Source of the DNA: Eriocheir sinensis
Lineage: Eukaryota > Arthropoda > Malacostraca > Decapoda > Varunidae
NCBI RefSeq assembly: GCF_024679095.1
Contig: NC_066529.1
Span: 3,173,594 to 3,237,593, forward strand
Direction: 5' to 3'
DNA length: 64,000 nt
Every line of letters begins with the position of its first letter. Positions within the stretch are counted from its first letter, which is position 1. Shown piece after piece: positions 13,110 to 24,615 of the stretch. The notes beneath the pieces were generated by a model. It saw nothing but the letters and a program-made list of their open reading frames with translations, had not been told where the DNA came from and made no database searches. The translations under genes and the position numbers were made by a program.

Positions 13110-13420
13110 AAATTAGAGGAGGAGAAGGAGGAGGAGGCGGAGGAGGGGGAGGGAGAGAGGGAGGAGGAGGAGGAGGAGGAAGAGAAAGGAAGGAAGGAAG
13201 GAGGGAAGGAAGGAAGGGATGAGGAGGAGAATGAAGGAAAGAAGTAAGGAAGGAAGGAAAGAAGAAAAAGAGAAAGAAAGAAAGAAAGAAAGAAAGGAAG
13301 GAACGAATCGCAATCAAAGAGAATAGGAGGAGGAGAAGGGAAAAAAGAAGAAAGAGGAGAAAGAGGATGAGGATTGAGGAGGGTGAGGAAGAAGGGAAGA
13401 AGAAGAAAAATATGTGTAGG
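13110..13420. repeat. Polypurine tract with (GGA)n, (AAGG)n, (AAAG)n
   Basis: GGA-rich 13115-13180, AAGG 13187-13260, AAAG 13270-13295. Confidence 0.9.
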
Positions 13421-13532
13421 CTTCAGGTTATGGGCGTAACAAAATCATCAACAACAACAAAAAAAATACGGAAAAAAAAGTCTTGTCGTAAAGTATTCAC
13501 AGAAGCGGTTTAGGAAATTGTGTCTCGTTACC

Positions 13533-13535
<3 letters not shown>

Positions 13536-13577
<42 letters not shown>

Positions 13578-13580
13578 AAG
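13536..13580. repeat. (GA)n microsatellite
   Basis: About 20 GA units. A short CT/CA patch follows at 13664-13705. Confidence 0.95.
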
Positions 13581-13751
13581 GGTGACGTGTCTCATGGAGG
13601 GTTTCTTCCATTCATGTCTATTTTTCACTGTCTTCCGAGTCGCTCCGTCAACTGAAAGGGAATTCTCTCTCTCTCTCACACACACACATACATACCCACA
13701 CACATTAAGAGTTTTAATTAAATTCGCTGAGAAATGCGATTCTTATTAGGA

Positions 13752-13753
<2 letters not shown>

Positions 13754-13815
<62 letters not shown>

Positions 13816-13878
13816 CAGCTGCGTCTTCTGCCGGCGACGTTCCAGGAAATAAGTAAAATATTAATTTCCTTACTAACT

Positions 13879-13942
<64 letters not shown>

Positions 13943-14059
13943 CTATAATAATCGAAGAGAGCCAATCAGTATTGTGTTTGTGTTTGTATTTGTGTGTGTG
14001 TGTGTGTGTGTGTGTGTGGAGACGAGAACAATGGCACAAAGCCACTCACTAAACAAAGC

Positions 14060-14122
<63 letters not shown>
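13754..14122. repeat. Alternating (GT)n-(CA)n-(GT)n-(CA)n block
   Basis: (GT)n 13754-13814, (CA)n 13878-13939, (GT)n 13990-14018, (CA)n 14060-14122. Neighbouring tracts are inverted complements. Confidence 0.96.
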
Positions 14123-14124
<2 letters not shown>

Positions 14125-15640
14125 TCATAACCACCACAATTAGGGTTATGCTCTTTGCTCATTTTCTTCATTTGTCCCATTAACACATTTCCCACTTTCA
14201 TCTATTAGCCCTAAACTAATCCTTTCATTACTTCAACAAACTACATTAACCTATATTTTTCACATTCACTTCCTCATACATACATTTTTCATCTATCATC
14301 TTCATTACACAAACACATTTTTCCTATCTTTTTTCCTCCTTATTCTCTTTCCTCTTCTATGCCGTCCAGCACTGTGTAAATTCTTCCTTTAAAACCAAAC
14401 TCGGCCACCACTTCCTTCACTTTAAGATTCGTTATGGTAGAAGTTCCGTTTAGGTGGCCATTTGATTTTATGTACTTTTGTTTTGGTTTTAGGAGGGAGC
14501 ACCTAGTTTAGCCCATAGGGTGTGTGGGATGTGAGTATTTATGTAAATCTAAGTCTCTCTCTCTCTCTCTCTCTCTCAGTAATTCACCTTAACCTACACA
14601 ATTTACCTGTCTCGTGTGCGTGTGCTCTCAAAATTCCTCCTCCTATCCTCCCCTACATTTCTCGCCGCCTTTTTCCTTTTACTATCTCACTTCTTCCTTC
14701 TCTTCCTCTCCTTACTCTCTTTTCTTATTTCCCAGACGCACCATTTCTCCTCCCTCTCACGTCCATCTTTCTCCGTCCGTGGCTGAGTCTTGCGTCACTC
14801 TTGCGTCCGTATTTTCGCGTCCGTATAATTCCCGTCCACGTCCAATGCTTCCTTCACCCTGTACGTGTATCTTCGTCTGTTACTCCTTGTTCCTATACCT
14901 TTCCCCTTTGCTTGTTCTTAGTGTTGCGGGACCTTGGTGTATTGCTATGTTGTGTATTTTGTTTTGTTATTGAGTATTCTGTCTGGCGTCGTGTTGCAAG
15001 TTCTGGGATGGCATGTAAGGAAATGAGGGTCCAGACATATTAGTTTACTATTTCTTAAGCTGTTACCCACTTAGTCATTGTCTGTATAGTTTAGGTGTGT
15101 GGGAGAGGCGTTAAGGTCTATTGAATATGTCAGTCTGTGTTTGGGGGCGAGTTTGTGGTAATCTGGGAATGTGTGGTAAGGTTGTTTGGGTGGCTGGAAG
15201 GTCGTAGCGAACTCTCAGACAGGTGGAGTGAAAGAGAGGAAGCCGAGAGGGAGAAAGGAAGTGGAGGGACGAAGTCTAAATGGAGGGCAGCAAGAAGAGT
15301 AGAGATGAGGAAGGAAAGCAGGGTAGGCGGATAAAGTGTGTGGGAGGAAGGTAGAGGCAGGACGGAGAGAAGAAGGGAAGGAAGAGAGAAGGAACGAAAA
15401 TGGGTTGTTAGGGAAGGGATAGAACGATGATAGCACAAGTAAGGAGTCAGGAGAGTGAAGAGTGATGAAGGATGAGGGAAGGTGCGCGATGGGAGCGGTA
15501 GGGAAGAAGGGTGAAGTAAGTGGAAAAAAGGAAAGGGCGGAAAGGAGGAAGAGAAGAACAAGAAGGGAGGGAGGGAGGGATTGAGAAAAAAAGAAAGAAA
15601 TGGAAAGAAAGGAGGGAGGGAGGAATAAAGGAGTTTCCCG
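14123..15640. other. Mixed unique sequence, no gene seen
   Basis: 14130-15120 is moderately pyrimidine-rich with (CT)n at 14553-14578. 15190-15630 is purine-rich. No segment has both splice sites and a convincing open frame. Confidence 0.55.
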
Positions 15641-15649
15641 CCTTTGCCA

Positions 15650-15984
15650 TCGCCCGCCGTCCCCACAGCCGCCTCCCCTCAACGCAACCTTCGCGCCTCT
15701 TCACCTTCCCACAGAGGCCTGAGGACGATATCCGTGGCTCGAGGCGTCATCAGATGAATTTCTTTTACTTCGCTTCACAATGTCTGGGTGGACACAGCCG
15801 TTGGCGTCGCCGTGGTCGTCTGGTCCGGGAATGGCGGCCCCGTGCTGGACCCAGCAGCATCGCGGGGACGGGGACATGAGAGCTGCGAGGCGGCGCTCCT
15901 CCCTGGCCGCGGGAGCCGCCGCCAACACGACCACCGCGGCCACCGACACGTCGCGGCCGTCCGCACCAGGCGAGGCGAACCTCA
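15650..15984 (+). other. GC-rich, CpG-rich segment with possible unassigned exon
   Basis: The GC content is far above the surroundings. Two acceptor-like sites on the plus strand (CCGTCCCCACAG near 15668 and CACCTTCCCACAG near 15714) precede open frames. One frame from an ATG at 15780 encodes MSGWTQPLASPWSSGPG and then an Ala/Thr/Arg-rich tail with very GC-rich third positions. It runs into the minisatellite and stops after 73 codons. Other frames, including one on the minus strand, are also open, as expected at this composition. It could be a CpG-island promoter, a first exon, or the ancestral flank of the minisatellite. Confidence 0.3.
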
Positions 15985-16408
15985 GGGATATTCATCTGTG
16001 ATATGCATCACCCCTGCTGGCAGGGGCGGTGCCACCGTAACCAACTGTGATATTCATCTGTGATATGCATCACCCCTGCTGGCAGGGGCGGTGCCACCGT
16101 AACCAACTGTGATATTCATCTGTGATATGCATCACCCCTGCTGGCAGGGGCGGTGCCACCGTAACCAACTGTGATATTCATCTGTGATATGCATCACCCC
16201 TGCTGGCAGGGGCGGTGCCACCGTAACCAACTGTGATATTCATCTGTGATATGCATCACCCCTGCTGGCAGGGGCGGTGCCACCGTAACCAACTGTGATA
16301 TTCATCTGTGATATGCACCACCCCTGCTGGCAGGGGCGGTGCCACCGTAACCAACTGTGATATTCATCTGTGATATGCATCACCCCTGCTGGCAGGGGCG
16401 GTGCCACC
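15985..16408. repeat. 62-bp minisatellite, about 7 copies
   Basis: The unit begins GATATTCATCTGTGATATGC, passes through CCCCTGCTGGCAGGGGCGG and ends ACCGTAACCAACTGT. Copies are almost identical (one ATGCACCAC variant near 16313). The core CTGGCAGGGGCGGTGCCACC is shared with the next array. Confidence 0.95.
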
Positions 16409-18113
16409 ATCATCTAGTCAGGGGATACTGTCCCCGCCGCCCCCGCTGGCAGGGGCGGTGCCACCCTCATCTCTTCAGGGACTGCTGTCCCCGCCGCCCC
16501 CGCGGGCAGGGGCGGTGCCACCATCATCTAGTCAGGGACTGCTGTCCCCGCCGCCCCCGCTGGCAGGGGCGGTGCCTCCATCATCTAGTCAGGGGATGCT
16601 GTCCCCGCCGCCCCCGCTGGCAGGGGCGGTGCCACCATCATCTAGTCAGGGGATGCTGTCCCCGCCGCCCCCGCTGGCAGGGGCGGTGCCACCATCATCT
16701 AGTCAGGGGATACTGTCCCCGCCGCCCCCGCTGGCAGGGGCGGTGCCACCATCATCTAGTCAGGGACTGCTGTCCCCGCCGCCCCCGCTGGCAGGGGCGG
16801 TGCCTCCATCATCTAGTCAGGGGATGCTGTCCCCGCCGCCCCAGCTGGCAGGGGCGGTGCCCCCATCATCTAGTCAGGGGATGCTGTCCCCGCCGCCCCT
16901 GCTGGCAGGGGCGGTGCCACCATCATCTAGTCAGGGGATACTGTCCCCGCCGCCCCTGCTGGCAGGGGCGGTGCCACCATCATCTAGTCAGGGGATGCTG
17001 TCCCCGCCGCCCCTGCTGGCAGGGGCGGTGCCACCATCATCTAGTCAGGGGATGCTGTCCCCGCCGCCCCCGCTGGCAGGGGCGGTGCCACCATCATCTA
17101 GTCAGGGGATGCTGTCCCCGCCGCCCCTGCTGGCAGGGGCGGTGCCACCATCATCTAGTCAGGGGATACTGTCCCCGCCGCCCCCGCTGGCAGGGGCGGT
17201 GCCACCATCATCTAGTCAGGGACTGCTGTCCCCTCCGCCCCCGCTGGCAGGGGCGGTGCCTCCATCATCTAGTCAGGGGATGCTGTCCCCGCCGCCCCCG
17301 CTGGCAGGGGCGGTGCCATCATCATCTAGTCAGGGGATGCTGTCCCCGCCGCCCCTGCTGGCAGGCGGTGCCACCATCATCTAGTCAGGGATGCTGTCCC
17401 CGCCCCCGCTGGCAGGGGCGGTGCCATCATCATCTAGTCAGGGGATACTGTCCCCGCCGCCCCCGCTGGCAGGGGCGGTGCCACCATCATCTAGTCAGGG
17501 GATGCTGTCCCCGCCGCCCCCGCTGGCAGGGGCGGTGCCACCATCATCTAGTCAGGGGATACTGTCCCCGCCGCCCCCGCTGGCAGGGGTGGTGCCACCA
17601 TCATCTAGTCAGGGACTGCTGTCCCCGCCGCCCCCGCTGGCAGGGGTGGTGCCACCATCATCTAGTCAGGGACTGCTGTCCCCGCCGCCCCCGCTGGCAG
17701 GGGCGGTGCCACCATCATCTAGTCAGGGGATACTGTCCCCGCCGCCCCCGCTGGCAGGGGTGGTGCCACCATCATCTAGTCAGGGGATACTGTCCCCGCC
17801 GCCCCCGCTGGCAGGGGTGGTGCCACCATCATCTAGTCAGGGGATACTGTCCCCGCCGCCCCCGCTGGCAGGGGCGGTGCCACCATCATCTAGTCATTGG
17901 ATACTGTACCCCCCGCCCCCGCTGGCAGGGTCGGTGCCAAACTCATCTAGTCAGGGATACTGTCCCCGCCGCCCCTGCTGGCAGGGGCGGTGCCACCATC
18001 ATCTAGTCAGGGGATACTGTCCCCGCCGCCCCCGCTGGCAGGGGTGGTGCCACCATCATCTAGTCAGGGACTGCTGTCCCCGCCGCCCCCGCTGGCAGGG
18101 GCGGTGCCACCAT
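16395..18113. repeat. 57-bp GC-rich minisatellite, about 30 copies
   Basis: The unit is GCCACCATCATCTAGTCAGG, then GGATACTGTCCCCGCCGCCC and CCGCTGGCAGGGGCGGT. Because 57 is a multiple of 3, two frames stay open for hundreds of codons, giving a 19-residue repeat containing PPSSSQGILSPPPPLAG or CPRRPRWQGRCHHHLVRG. Variants alternate between CCCCTGC and CCCCCGC, GATACTG and GACTGCTG, and GGGGCGG and GGGGTGG. Small deletions at 17360-17405 and near 17950 shift the frame. Protein coding is not supported by start, splice or codon evidence. Confidence 0.96.
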
Positions 18114-18451
18114 TTTATTTTAAAATGAGTTTTGTTTGCTATTCGGCGTAAGGAGACTCAACTGGTAATTCGTCTTAGACAATATTTTCACTTTTTCCAT
18201 AATTTTTGCTGTCTGGATCTCGAGTAAAACTTTGCGAATGTCTAGTGCCAAGAACACACAATGCAAACCTCTAATTTGCATGTCTCATCTTTTCTGGCAT
18301 CCTACCCCACAAACCTCTCACCCCCCCTCTCCCATCTGTTCCCGCCCTCCCCTGTCCTCCTCCTCCTCCGATCATCTTTCTTTACTCTAAGCAAAAGAAA
18401 CTGGGAATATGCACAAAAATTTTTCGCTTAATTAAAATGTGGTGTTTCATT

Positions 18452-18486
18452 AGTGTGCGTGTGCGTGTGTGCGTGTGCGTGTGCGT

Positions 18487-18523
<37 letters not shown>

Positions 18524-18526
18524 AGT

Positions 18527-18559
<33 letters not shown>

Positions 18560-18560
18560 T
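18452..18560. repeat. Imperfect (GT)n / (GTGC)n microsatellite
   Basis: GTGTGCGTGTGC grading into a pure GT run with two GAGTGT interruptions. Confidence 0.95.
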
Positions 18561-18654
18561 AGTCTATTAAGGGTATTTGTTCTCGGCTCTTCGTGGGGAA
18601 CTTTAAGGCGGAGTTTCAAGAAAGTGGAGTCTGGAACTACAAAACGGGGATACT

Positions 18655-18860
18655 GAGGAGAGGAAGGGGTTGGAGGGGTGGGGAGAGGCGGGGAGGGTAG
18701 GGATGGTGGGCTTGCATTATGAAGGGGGTGCTGGATGGGAGGTAGTGAAGGGGATGTGGGTGGTGCAGTGATGATGGAGGTGGTGGTAGTGAGTGATAAA
18801 GAGTATGGGGGGGCAAAGTAAGTGGTGGTGGAGGAACAAAGGGGGGGAGAGGTTAAGGAG
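18655..18860. repeat. G-rich stretch with G-quadruplex potential
   Basis: Four GGGG runs with short loops at 18666-18693, then further GGG runs to about 18850. No gene is seen. Confidence 0.7.
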
Positions 18861-18879
18861 TGGAATGACGCAACGTTTT

Positions 18880-20000
18880 TAAGAGAATGTGGAGTAAAGG
18901 CGAACTAGGATAAAAATAAGCTTAGAGGAAGAAAAAAAAAGATAGAATAAAAGTGTGAAAGGTGCAGGGATTAGCAGAAAGGGCGGAAAAGGTTAAAAAG
19001 CAAGAAAGAGTTAAAGAGAATGTAAAAGAAAGATAAAAAAAGGTAAAAGATAAAAAATAGTTACTGAAAAAGAGCAAAACGAATAAAAAGGTTAGAAAAA
19101 GCTGAAAAGTTGGAAAAGGTAGAAAATGAGAGAAAACGGAAAGAAAGGAAGAAGAAGAGTATTAGGAAGAGGAGAGGAGGAGGAAGAAAAGGAGGAGGAG
19201 GAGGAGAAGGAGGATAAGATATAGGGATTTATGAGAGAAGTGAATGGGGGTTAGAAAGGAAAATAAAAAGAGGAAAGACACGTGAAAAAGGAAAGGAGAA
19301 AGAATGCAAAGGAAAAGAAAAACTAATCTCTAGGCAAAAATAGTAAGAAAAATGCAAGATGGAGGTAAGCAAACAAAGAGGAAATAATGAAAAAAAAAGT
19401 AAAAACGAGATAATACCAAGAAGAATGAGAGACAGAGAACGCAAGTAAAAGGGAGAATAAGGAAAGTATGAAAATAGAAACGAAAATAAAAGAAGAAATA
19501 TAAAAGAAAACATTAAACGGAGGAACGCAAACAAGAGAGAAATAATGAAAAAAAAAGAGATAAAACAACGAAAAAGATGAGACAGAGGAGCGCAAATAAA
19601 AGAGGGAAAAAGGGAAGAAGATAAATTGAAACGAGATAATAGAAAAGAGAACATTAGACGGAGGAACGCAAACAAAAGAGAAATAATGAAAAAAAATGAA
19701 GAAATGGGATAAAACAACGAAAAAGTGAGACAGAGGAGCGCAAGTAAAAGAGGGAATAAGGGAAGAAGATAAACAGAAACGAGATAATACCAGCCTACAA
19801 AAGAAAATATTAGACGGAGGAACACAAGCAAAAGGAAAATAATGAAAAAAAAATGTAGAAATGAGATTATACAAACGAAAACATTAGACGGAAATAAGCA
19901 GAAGTAAAAGGTTAAATAAAGGAAGTAGACAAGCAGAGAGGGAACACAATCAAGGGAGAGAGGGGAGGGCAGGTAAAGAGGAAAACGGGTTAATCGACTA
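18880..20000. repeat. A/G-rich domain with tandem array of about 141-156 bp
   Basis: ATTAGACGGAGGAACGCAAAC recurs at 19512, 19653 and 19809, with a partial copy at 19883. The array spans about 19340-19930. The 522-aa minus-strand frame is low-complexity. Confidence 0.85.
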
Positions 20001-20119
20001 CAGAGAATCGCCTCGCAAGAACGACGCTGCCCATATACGTGGTGAGGGCGGCGAAGAGACACTGAAAACACAAGCATCACAACCCTCTCTCTCTTAAAAG
20101 GACCCCTCCGTGCAACAAC

Positions 20120-20615
20120 TACGTGTGTGTGTGTGTGTGTGTGTGTGTTCCGGGATGCACAATAATGATAATAGCACAAAAGCGTTAAAAAGAAGAAAGT
20201 TTTGGCTATTTTTGTACACGATGGGAGAGGGAAAGAGGAGGAGAGGAAGGAGGGAGGAAGGAAAGGCAAGGGTGAAAGGGGGAGGTAAGAGAAGGAAGAA
20301 AAAGAAGTGGATGCGACGGAAGACGAAACGGGGGAAGGAAGGAAGGAAGGAAGGATGGAAGGAAGGAAGGAAGGAAGGACGAATGGGAAATAAAGAACAT
20401 GAAGTAAAGGAAGGGAATAGTGAACATAATAGAAGCAGAAAAAGAGAGTAGAAGAAAAGAGGAGTTGGAAATAAAAATTAAAACAGGAAAAAGAGAGAGG
20501 AAAACAGACAGGTTGAGGCGAAAATTCGAAAACAATGAAATAAAAAAACAAAGAAGTGGAAGGGAAATCGCAAAATATCCATGTGTGTGTGTGTGTGTGT
20601 GAGTGTGTGTGTGTA
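20120..20615. repeat. (GT)n, (AAGG)n and purine-rich sequence
   Basis: (GT)n 20120-20148, (AAGG)n 20334-20380, (GT)n 20583-20614. The short unique stretch 20615-20760 shows no supported exon. Confidence 0.88.
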
Positions 20616-21055
20616 CGGAAGCGGACAGGCGGAGGAATATGTACACGGGCGAACTGATAGATGGAATGTTTGTACAATTTTCGAATATTTTTTGTCCTCG
20701 CCAGCTCGGACGCGGATCGCTGCCGACGGGCGTGAAACAAATCAAACTGACAAACAAACTGACTAACATACAACAAATACATAAAACATACACACACTTA
20801 CAATAAACAAACAAACATACATATGCATATCCAAATAAACGCATATACGTAGGCTATGTACGTACGAACATACACCAGCCGGGCAACAAATGAAAAAAAA
20901 AAACAAATAACAAGAAAAAAACAAAAATAAAAGTAAACTAATGATAAATGAATAAACAAACACAACAAAGGAAAGATATGAATGCACGAATATGTACTTA
21001 AGTAAATAAATAAACACACACACACACACAAAAATCTTATATATCATGGAGGATT

Positions 21056-21056
21056 G

Positions 21057-21129
<73 letters not shown>

Positions 21130-21294
21130 ATTATATTAAGCTTTTAAAAAGAACACACTACTTGTACTATTTCTTTTATTATTTTTTTTTTTACCCAGTC
21201 TGCTCGGCTTTTCGAAATCCTCTAGAGAATTTTGCATTATATTTTCTATCGTATTTTTCGGTTTGTATAAGGGTAGATGTGTGTGTGTGTGTGT

Positions 21295-21350
<56 letters not shown>

Positions 21351-21520
21351 CGTGTTTTTATTGCATGTGGGAAACTGGGCGTAGCAGTTGGAAAAGTATA
21401 GGTCAGCAGTGTATTTCAATTTGAAGTAAAGTTGTGCATTTTACTAATAAATCTTTTTTTTATTTCCTGCTCGTTCACTGACACACACACACACACACAC
21501 ACACATACACACACACACAC
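21056..21520. repeat. (GT)n-(GA)n, long (GT)n, (CA)n cluster
   Basis: (GT)n 21056-21089 joined directly to (GA)n 21089-21127. (GT)n 21279-21350 with one GG slip. (CA)n 21480-21520 with short interruptions. Confidence 0.95.
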
Positions 21521-21524
21521 GCAC

Positions 21525-22440
21525 GGTGGACGGGGAGGATACATTTTTCATACATACACGTTTTCCGTAATTTCATTTTCGTTAATTAATCTACTCACAG
21601 AACACTAACATTTCCTCTAATGGACTTTAATTAAATACTATGATATACATGAACAAAATACGTTTTATTCGTAGATGAATGAGGAAAGTTGTAACTGAAT
21701 AAATGAGTGAATGAATGTTACGGTAAGTTAACAAGTATAATAATGCTTAAAAACTGATGTTGCTGTTTACAGATGAGGTCTTGAACATCCTGAAACTCAA
21801 CCTCAAAACATCATCTATATATATCTGCGAACATTCAGAATAACCTTGTGAACCTGCATCTACATAACATTTGCAAATCGGGTATATATAACTATGAAAA
21901 AATGCCATTGTTTACTGGATGCTGCTTAGAAAAAGACATCTGGCAACCTATTAACTTATCAAATAATGTCCGTTAAAATTCCGTTAAGGCGTGAAGTTTC
22001 CAGATACTGCCAGATACACAAAAGTCTGAAAACCGTGCCATTACTTTAAGGCGTGAAGTTTCCAGATACTGCCAAATACACAAAAGTCTGAAAACCGTGC
22101 CATTACTCTCTGGTGAGGCTTAACCGTGAAGCAACACTATTTTTTTTCTTTTTCGTTGAGCCTTCACGCAATAGGAAAAATCTTCAATAATCCTCACACT
22201 ACCACCACCAACACCCACCATGTTTTTTCTTTCCTGTTCTAACTCGTTTGTACGTTGACCTTTTCTCTCGTTCATTTCGCTGACACGCTGAAACGAAAAC
22301 TTAAATAATAGGAGTAAAAGAACCATGATTCCTACTCGTGTCTGCCTTTGCTTAAAAACTCACTATGTTATTCTTGTCTATTCCAACTTGTTTGTGTATA
22401 AGTTTATGGCTTGATGATTTTACTCGACCGACTCACGTAC
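21525..22440. other. AT-rich unique stretch with a 62-bp tandem duplication
   Basis: TTAAGGCGTGAAGTTTCCAG begins copies at 21984 and 22046, nearly identical over 62 bp. Otherwise no gene is seen. Confidence 0.7.
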
Positions 22441-22945
22441 TATTCCCGACTATCTACCACCCAACCACCCACAATTCCCGACTATCTATCACTCACAATT
22501 CCCGACTATCTATCACTCACAATTCCCGACTATCTATCACTCACAATTCCCGACTATCTATCGCCCATAATTCCCGACTATCTATCACTCACAATTCCCG
22601 ACTATCTACCACCCAACCACCCACAATCCCCGACTATCTATCACTCACAATCCCCGACTATCTATCACTCACAATTCCCGACTATCTATCGCCCACAACT
22701 CCCTACTATCTATCACTCACAATTCCCGACTATCTACCACCCAACCACCCACAATTCCCGACTATCTATCACTCACAATTCCCGACTATCTATCGCCCAC
22801 AATTCCCGACTATCTATCACTCACAATTCCCGACTATCTACCACCCAACCACCCACAATTCCCGACTATCTATCACTCACAATTCCCGACTATCTATCAC
22901 TCACAATTCCCGACTATCTATCGCCCATAATTCCCGACTATCTAG
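22441..22945. repeat. 24-bp minisatellite with 32-bp higher-order spacer units
   Basis: 24-bp units (TTCCCGACTATCTATCACTC plus ACAA) are punctuated by a 32-bp variant carrying CCACCCAACCACCCACAA at 22457, 22609, 22737 and 22841. Block lengths are 152, 128, 104 and about 104 bp, that is 32 plus 5, 4, 3 and 3 units. Open frames (IPDYLSLT repeats) are artefacts. Confidence 0.95.
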
Positions 22946-23089
22946 TAAAAAAAAACGGATTACTACTCACGCGCGCACTTGAATGTTATTTTTCTTAGTT
23001 TATGCAAAAAAAAAAAAAAAAAGTAATCCACACAAAACAGAAAACGTACAATGGTTTAATCTTCATGCATATAAATTCCGGTTTCCTTC

Positions 23090-23960
23090 CACCACTGCCA
23101 ATACCGCTCCCTCCACACTAAAACATGCTGGTACCTCTGCTATCAAACCACCACCACAACCACTACCTGTACCACCACAAAACGACAATGATCTTTTACC
23201 ATTGCCATCATTCCCTTCATCTACAGTGTACTTCCTATTACGAGTCACCTATATGCTGTTTCTTCTGATGCCATACCACTATACCATCACTACTCCTACC
23301 ACTACCATACCGTTACCTTTGACTTCTACTAGCCTCTAACTACTACTACCATCCTACCACTGCCAATATTATACGCTTCCCATTAACTTTCATGGACGTA
23401 CTGTGTCCTCTAAAAATATACCACTACCGCTACGACTATTATCTACTAACATCTAACTAACTGCTAAGAACTTCTAACATCTACAAGCAACAACTACCAC
23501 TACCACCAAACTGCGTCTACCACTACGACACCCCTGACGTCATAACCACCATACATTACGACCACCCTTTCTGTCCTACTGCTATATACCACATCATCTT
23601 CTAACCATCTTCATTGGCACTACCATCTCACCTCGCTACCACACTCACTATCACCAACAACCACTATTCCTCTTACCCGAATCAGCGCTACTACTATTAC
23701 TACTACTACTACTACTTCTACTACTACAACACTACCCCTCACCCATGAACAACCATCACCACCACTAAAACCACCATTCGTATCTCCATCACCACCACCA
23801 TCACCACCAAAGCAACAGCAACCATGATACTTCTTTTACTAGTGTCACATCACCACCACCACCACCACCATTACTATAAATACAACCACCACCACCATCA
23901 CCACCTGCACCCCCCCCTCCCCCCTTCACCCACCCATTAGCATTCTGAGAGCAGCTTTCA
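23090..23960. repeat. Degenerate CCA/TAC/CAC trinucleotide-rich region
   Basis: Scattered ACC, TAC and CAC triplets with pure (CTA)n near 23695-23720 and (CCA)n near 23850-23900. No gene is seen. Confidence 0.8.
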
Positions 23961-24095
23961 GAGAGGTAAAAAAAGAAACGAAGGAAAAAACAACAACCCA
24001 CCATCACCAACGCGAGAAGCTGTAATGAATGTTTGGGCTCAGGGGGGGGAAAAAAAAATATATAGTGGAAGTGAAATTCATAGCGTTGCACTTAC

Positions 24096-24200
24096 GTTGG
24101 ACATGATGCCGTTATTGTTGCTGTAGTTGTTGTTGTTGTTGTGGATGTTGTGGATGGGCTTCTTCTCCAAGGCGGCCAGGTACGGATCGTCGGGGTACAC
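24096..24200 (-). CDS. Coding exon 2, Asn-rich linker of the coiled-coil protein
   Basis: The exon is 105 bp (35 codons), phase 0 at both ends. It is preceded on the minus strand by a pyrimidine-rich acceptor ending GTCGCAG and followed by a consensus GTAAGT donor (24095-24090). It encodes VYPDDPYLAALEKKPIHN and then a run rich in Asn, ending GIMSN. The Asn run, with one Tyr and one Ser inside it, looks like a disordered linker between the membrane-anchoring N-terminus and the coiled coil. The codons AAC and AAT are interleaved rather than a pure triplet repeat, and the sequence stands out from the (GAT)n, (ACT)n and (CCA)n repeats around it. About 27.5 kb of intron separates it from exon 1 and 20.3 kb from exon 3. 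Confidence 0.8.
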
Positions 24201-24214
24201 CTGCGACGAGGGAG

Positions 24215-24400
24215 GAGAATGTGATGACGATGATGACGACGATGATGATGGTGATGACGATGATGATAACAAAGATAGTGGTGATAGTAATAATGATGCT
24301 GAAGATGATGCTGAAGATGATGATTTGATGATGATGATGATGGTGATAATGATGGTGATGGTGAGTGATGATGATGATGATAATGATGAAGGAGAAAATG
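24215..24400. repeat. Imperfect (GAT)n
   Basis: GAT/GAC/GGT triplets immediately upstream (minus sense) of exon 2. On the minus strand the CAT-rich and TCC-rich sequence supplies the pyrimidine tract of the exon 2 acceptor. Confidence 0.9.
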
Positions 24401-24522
24401 TAAAATAGAAGTGATGAAAGGGACACAAAATGGTTGAAGAAGAAAAAAACAACGATGTATATATACCTAAAATAATGATAATAAGGACAACAACAATAAT
24501 ACAAACAGTAGTAATAATAATG

Positions 24523-24523
24523 A

Positions 24524-24615
<92 letters not shown>

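Noticed and set aside
15701..15949. Minus frame with an Ala/Val-rich start resembling a secreted peptide
   Set aside because: It begins at GTG, has no ATG in a usable position, and overlaps equally open frames in CpG-rich DNA.
16357..18006. 549-codon open frame of Cys/Arg/His repeats, and overlapping Pro/Ser frames
   Set aside because: It is the passive result of a 57-bp, stop-free repeat. No start context, splice evidence or domain supports a protein.
19229..20797. 522-codon minus frame resembling a membrane protein
   Set aside because: Its Phe/Leu/Ser runs come from A/G-rich tandem repeats on the plus strand, not from transmembrane design.
22441..22945. CRISPR-like regular repeats
   Set aside because: Units are contiguous with no unique spacers, and the genome is eukaryotic. 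It is a minisatellite.
23801..24091. Longer open frame continuing past the exon 2 donor region
   Set aside because: Gly-rich sequence from CCA repeats; the consensus GTAAGT at 24095-24090 ends the exon.
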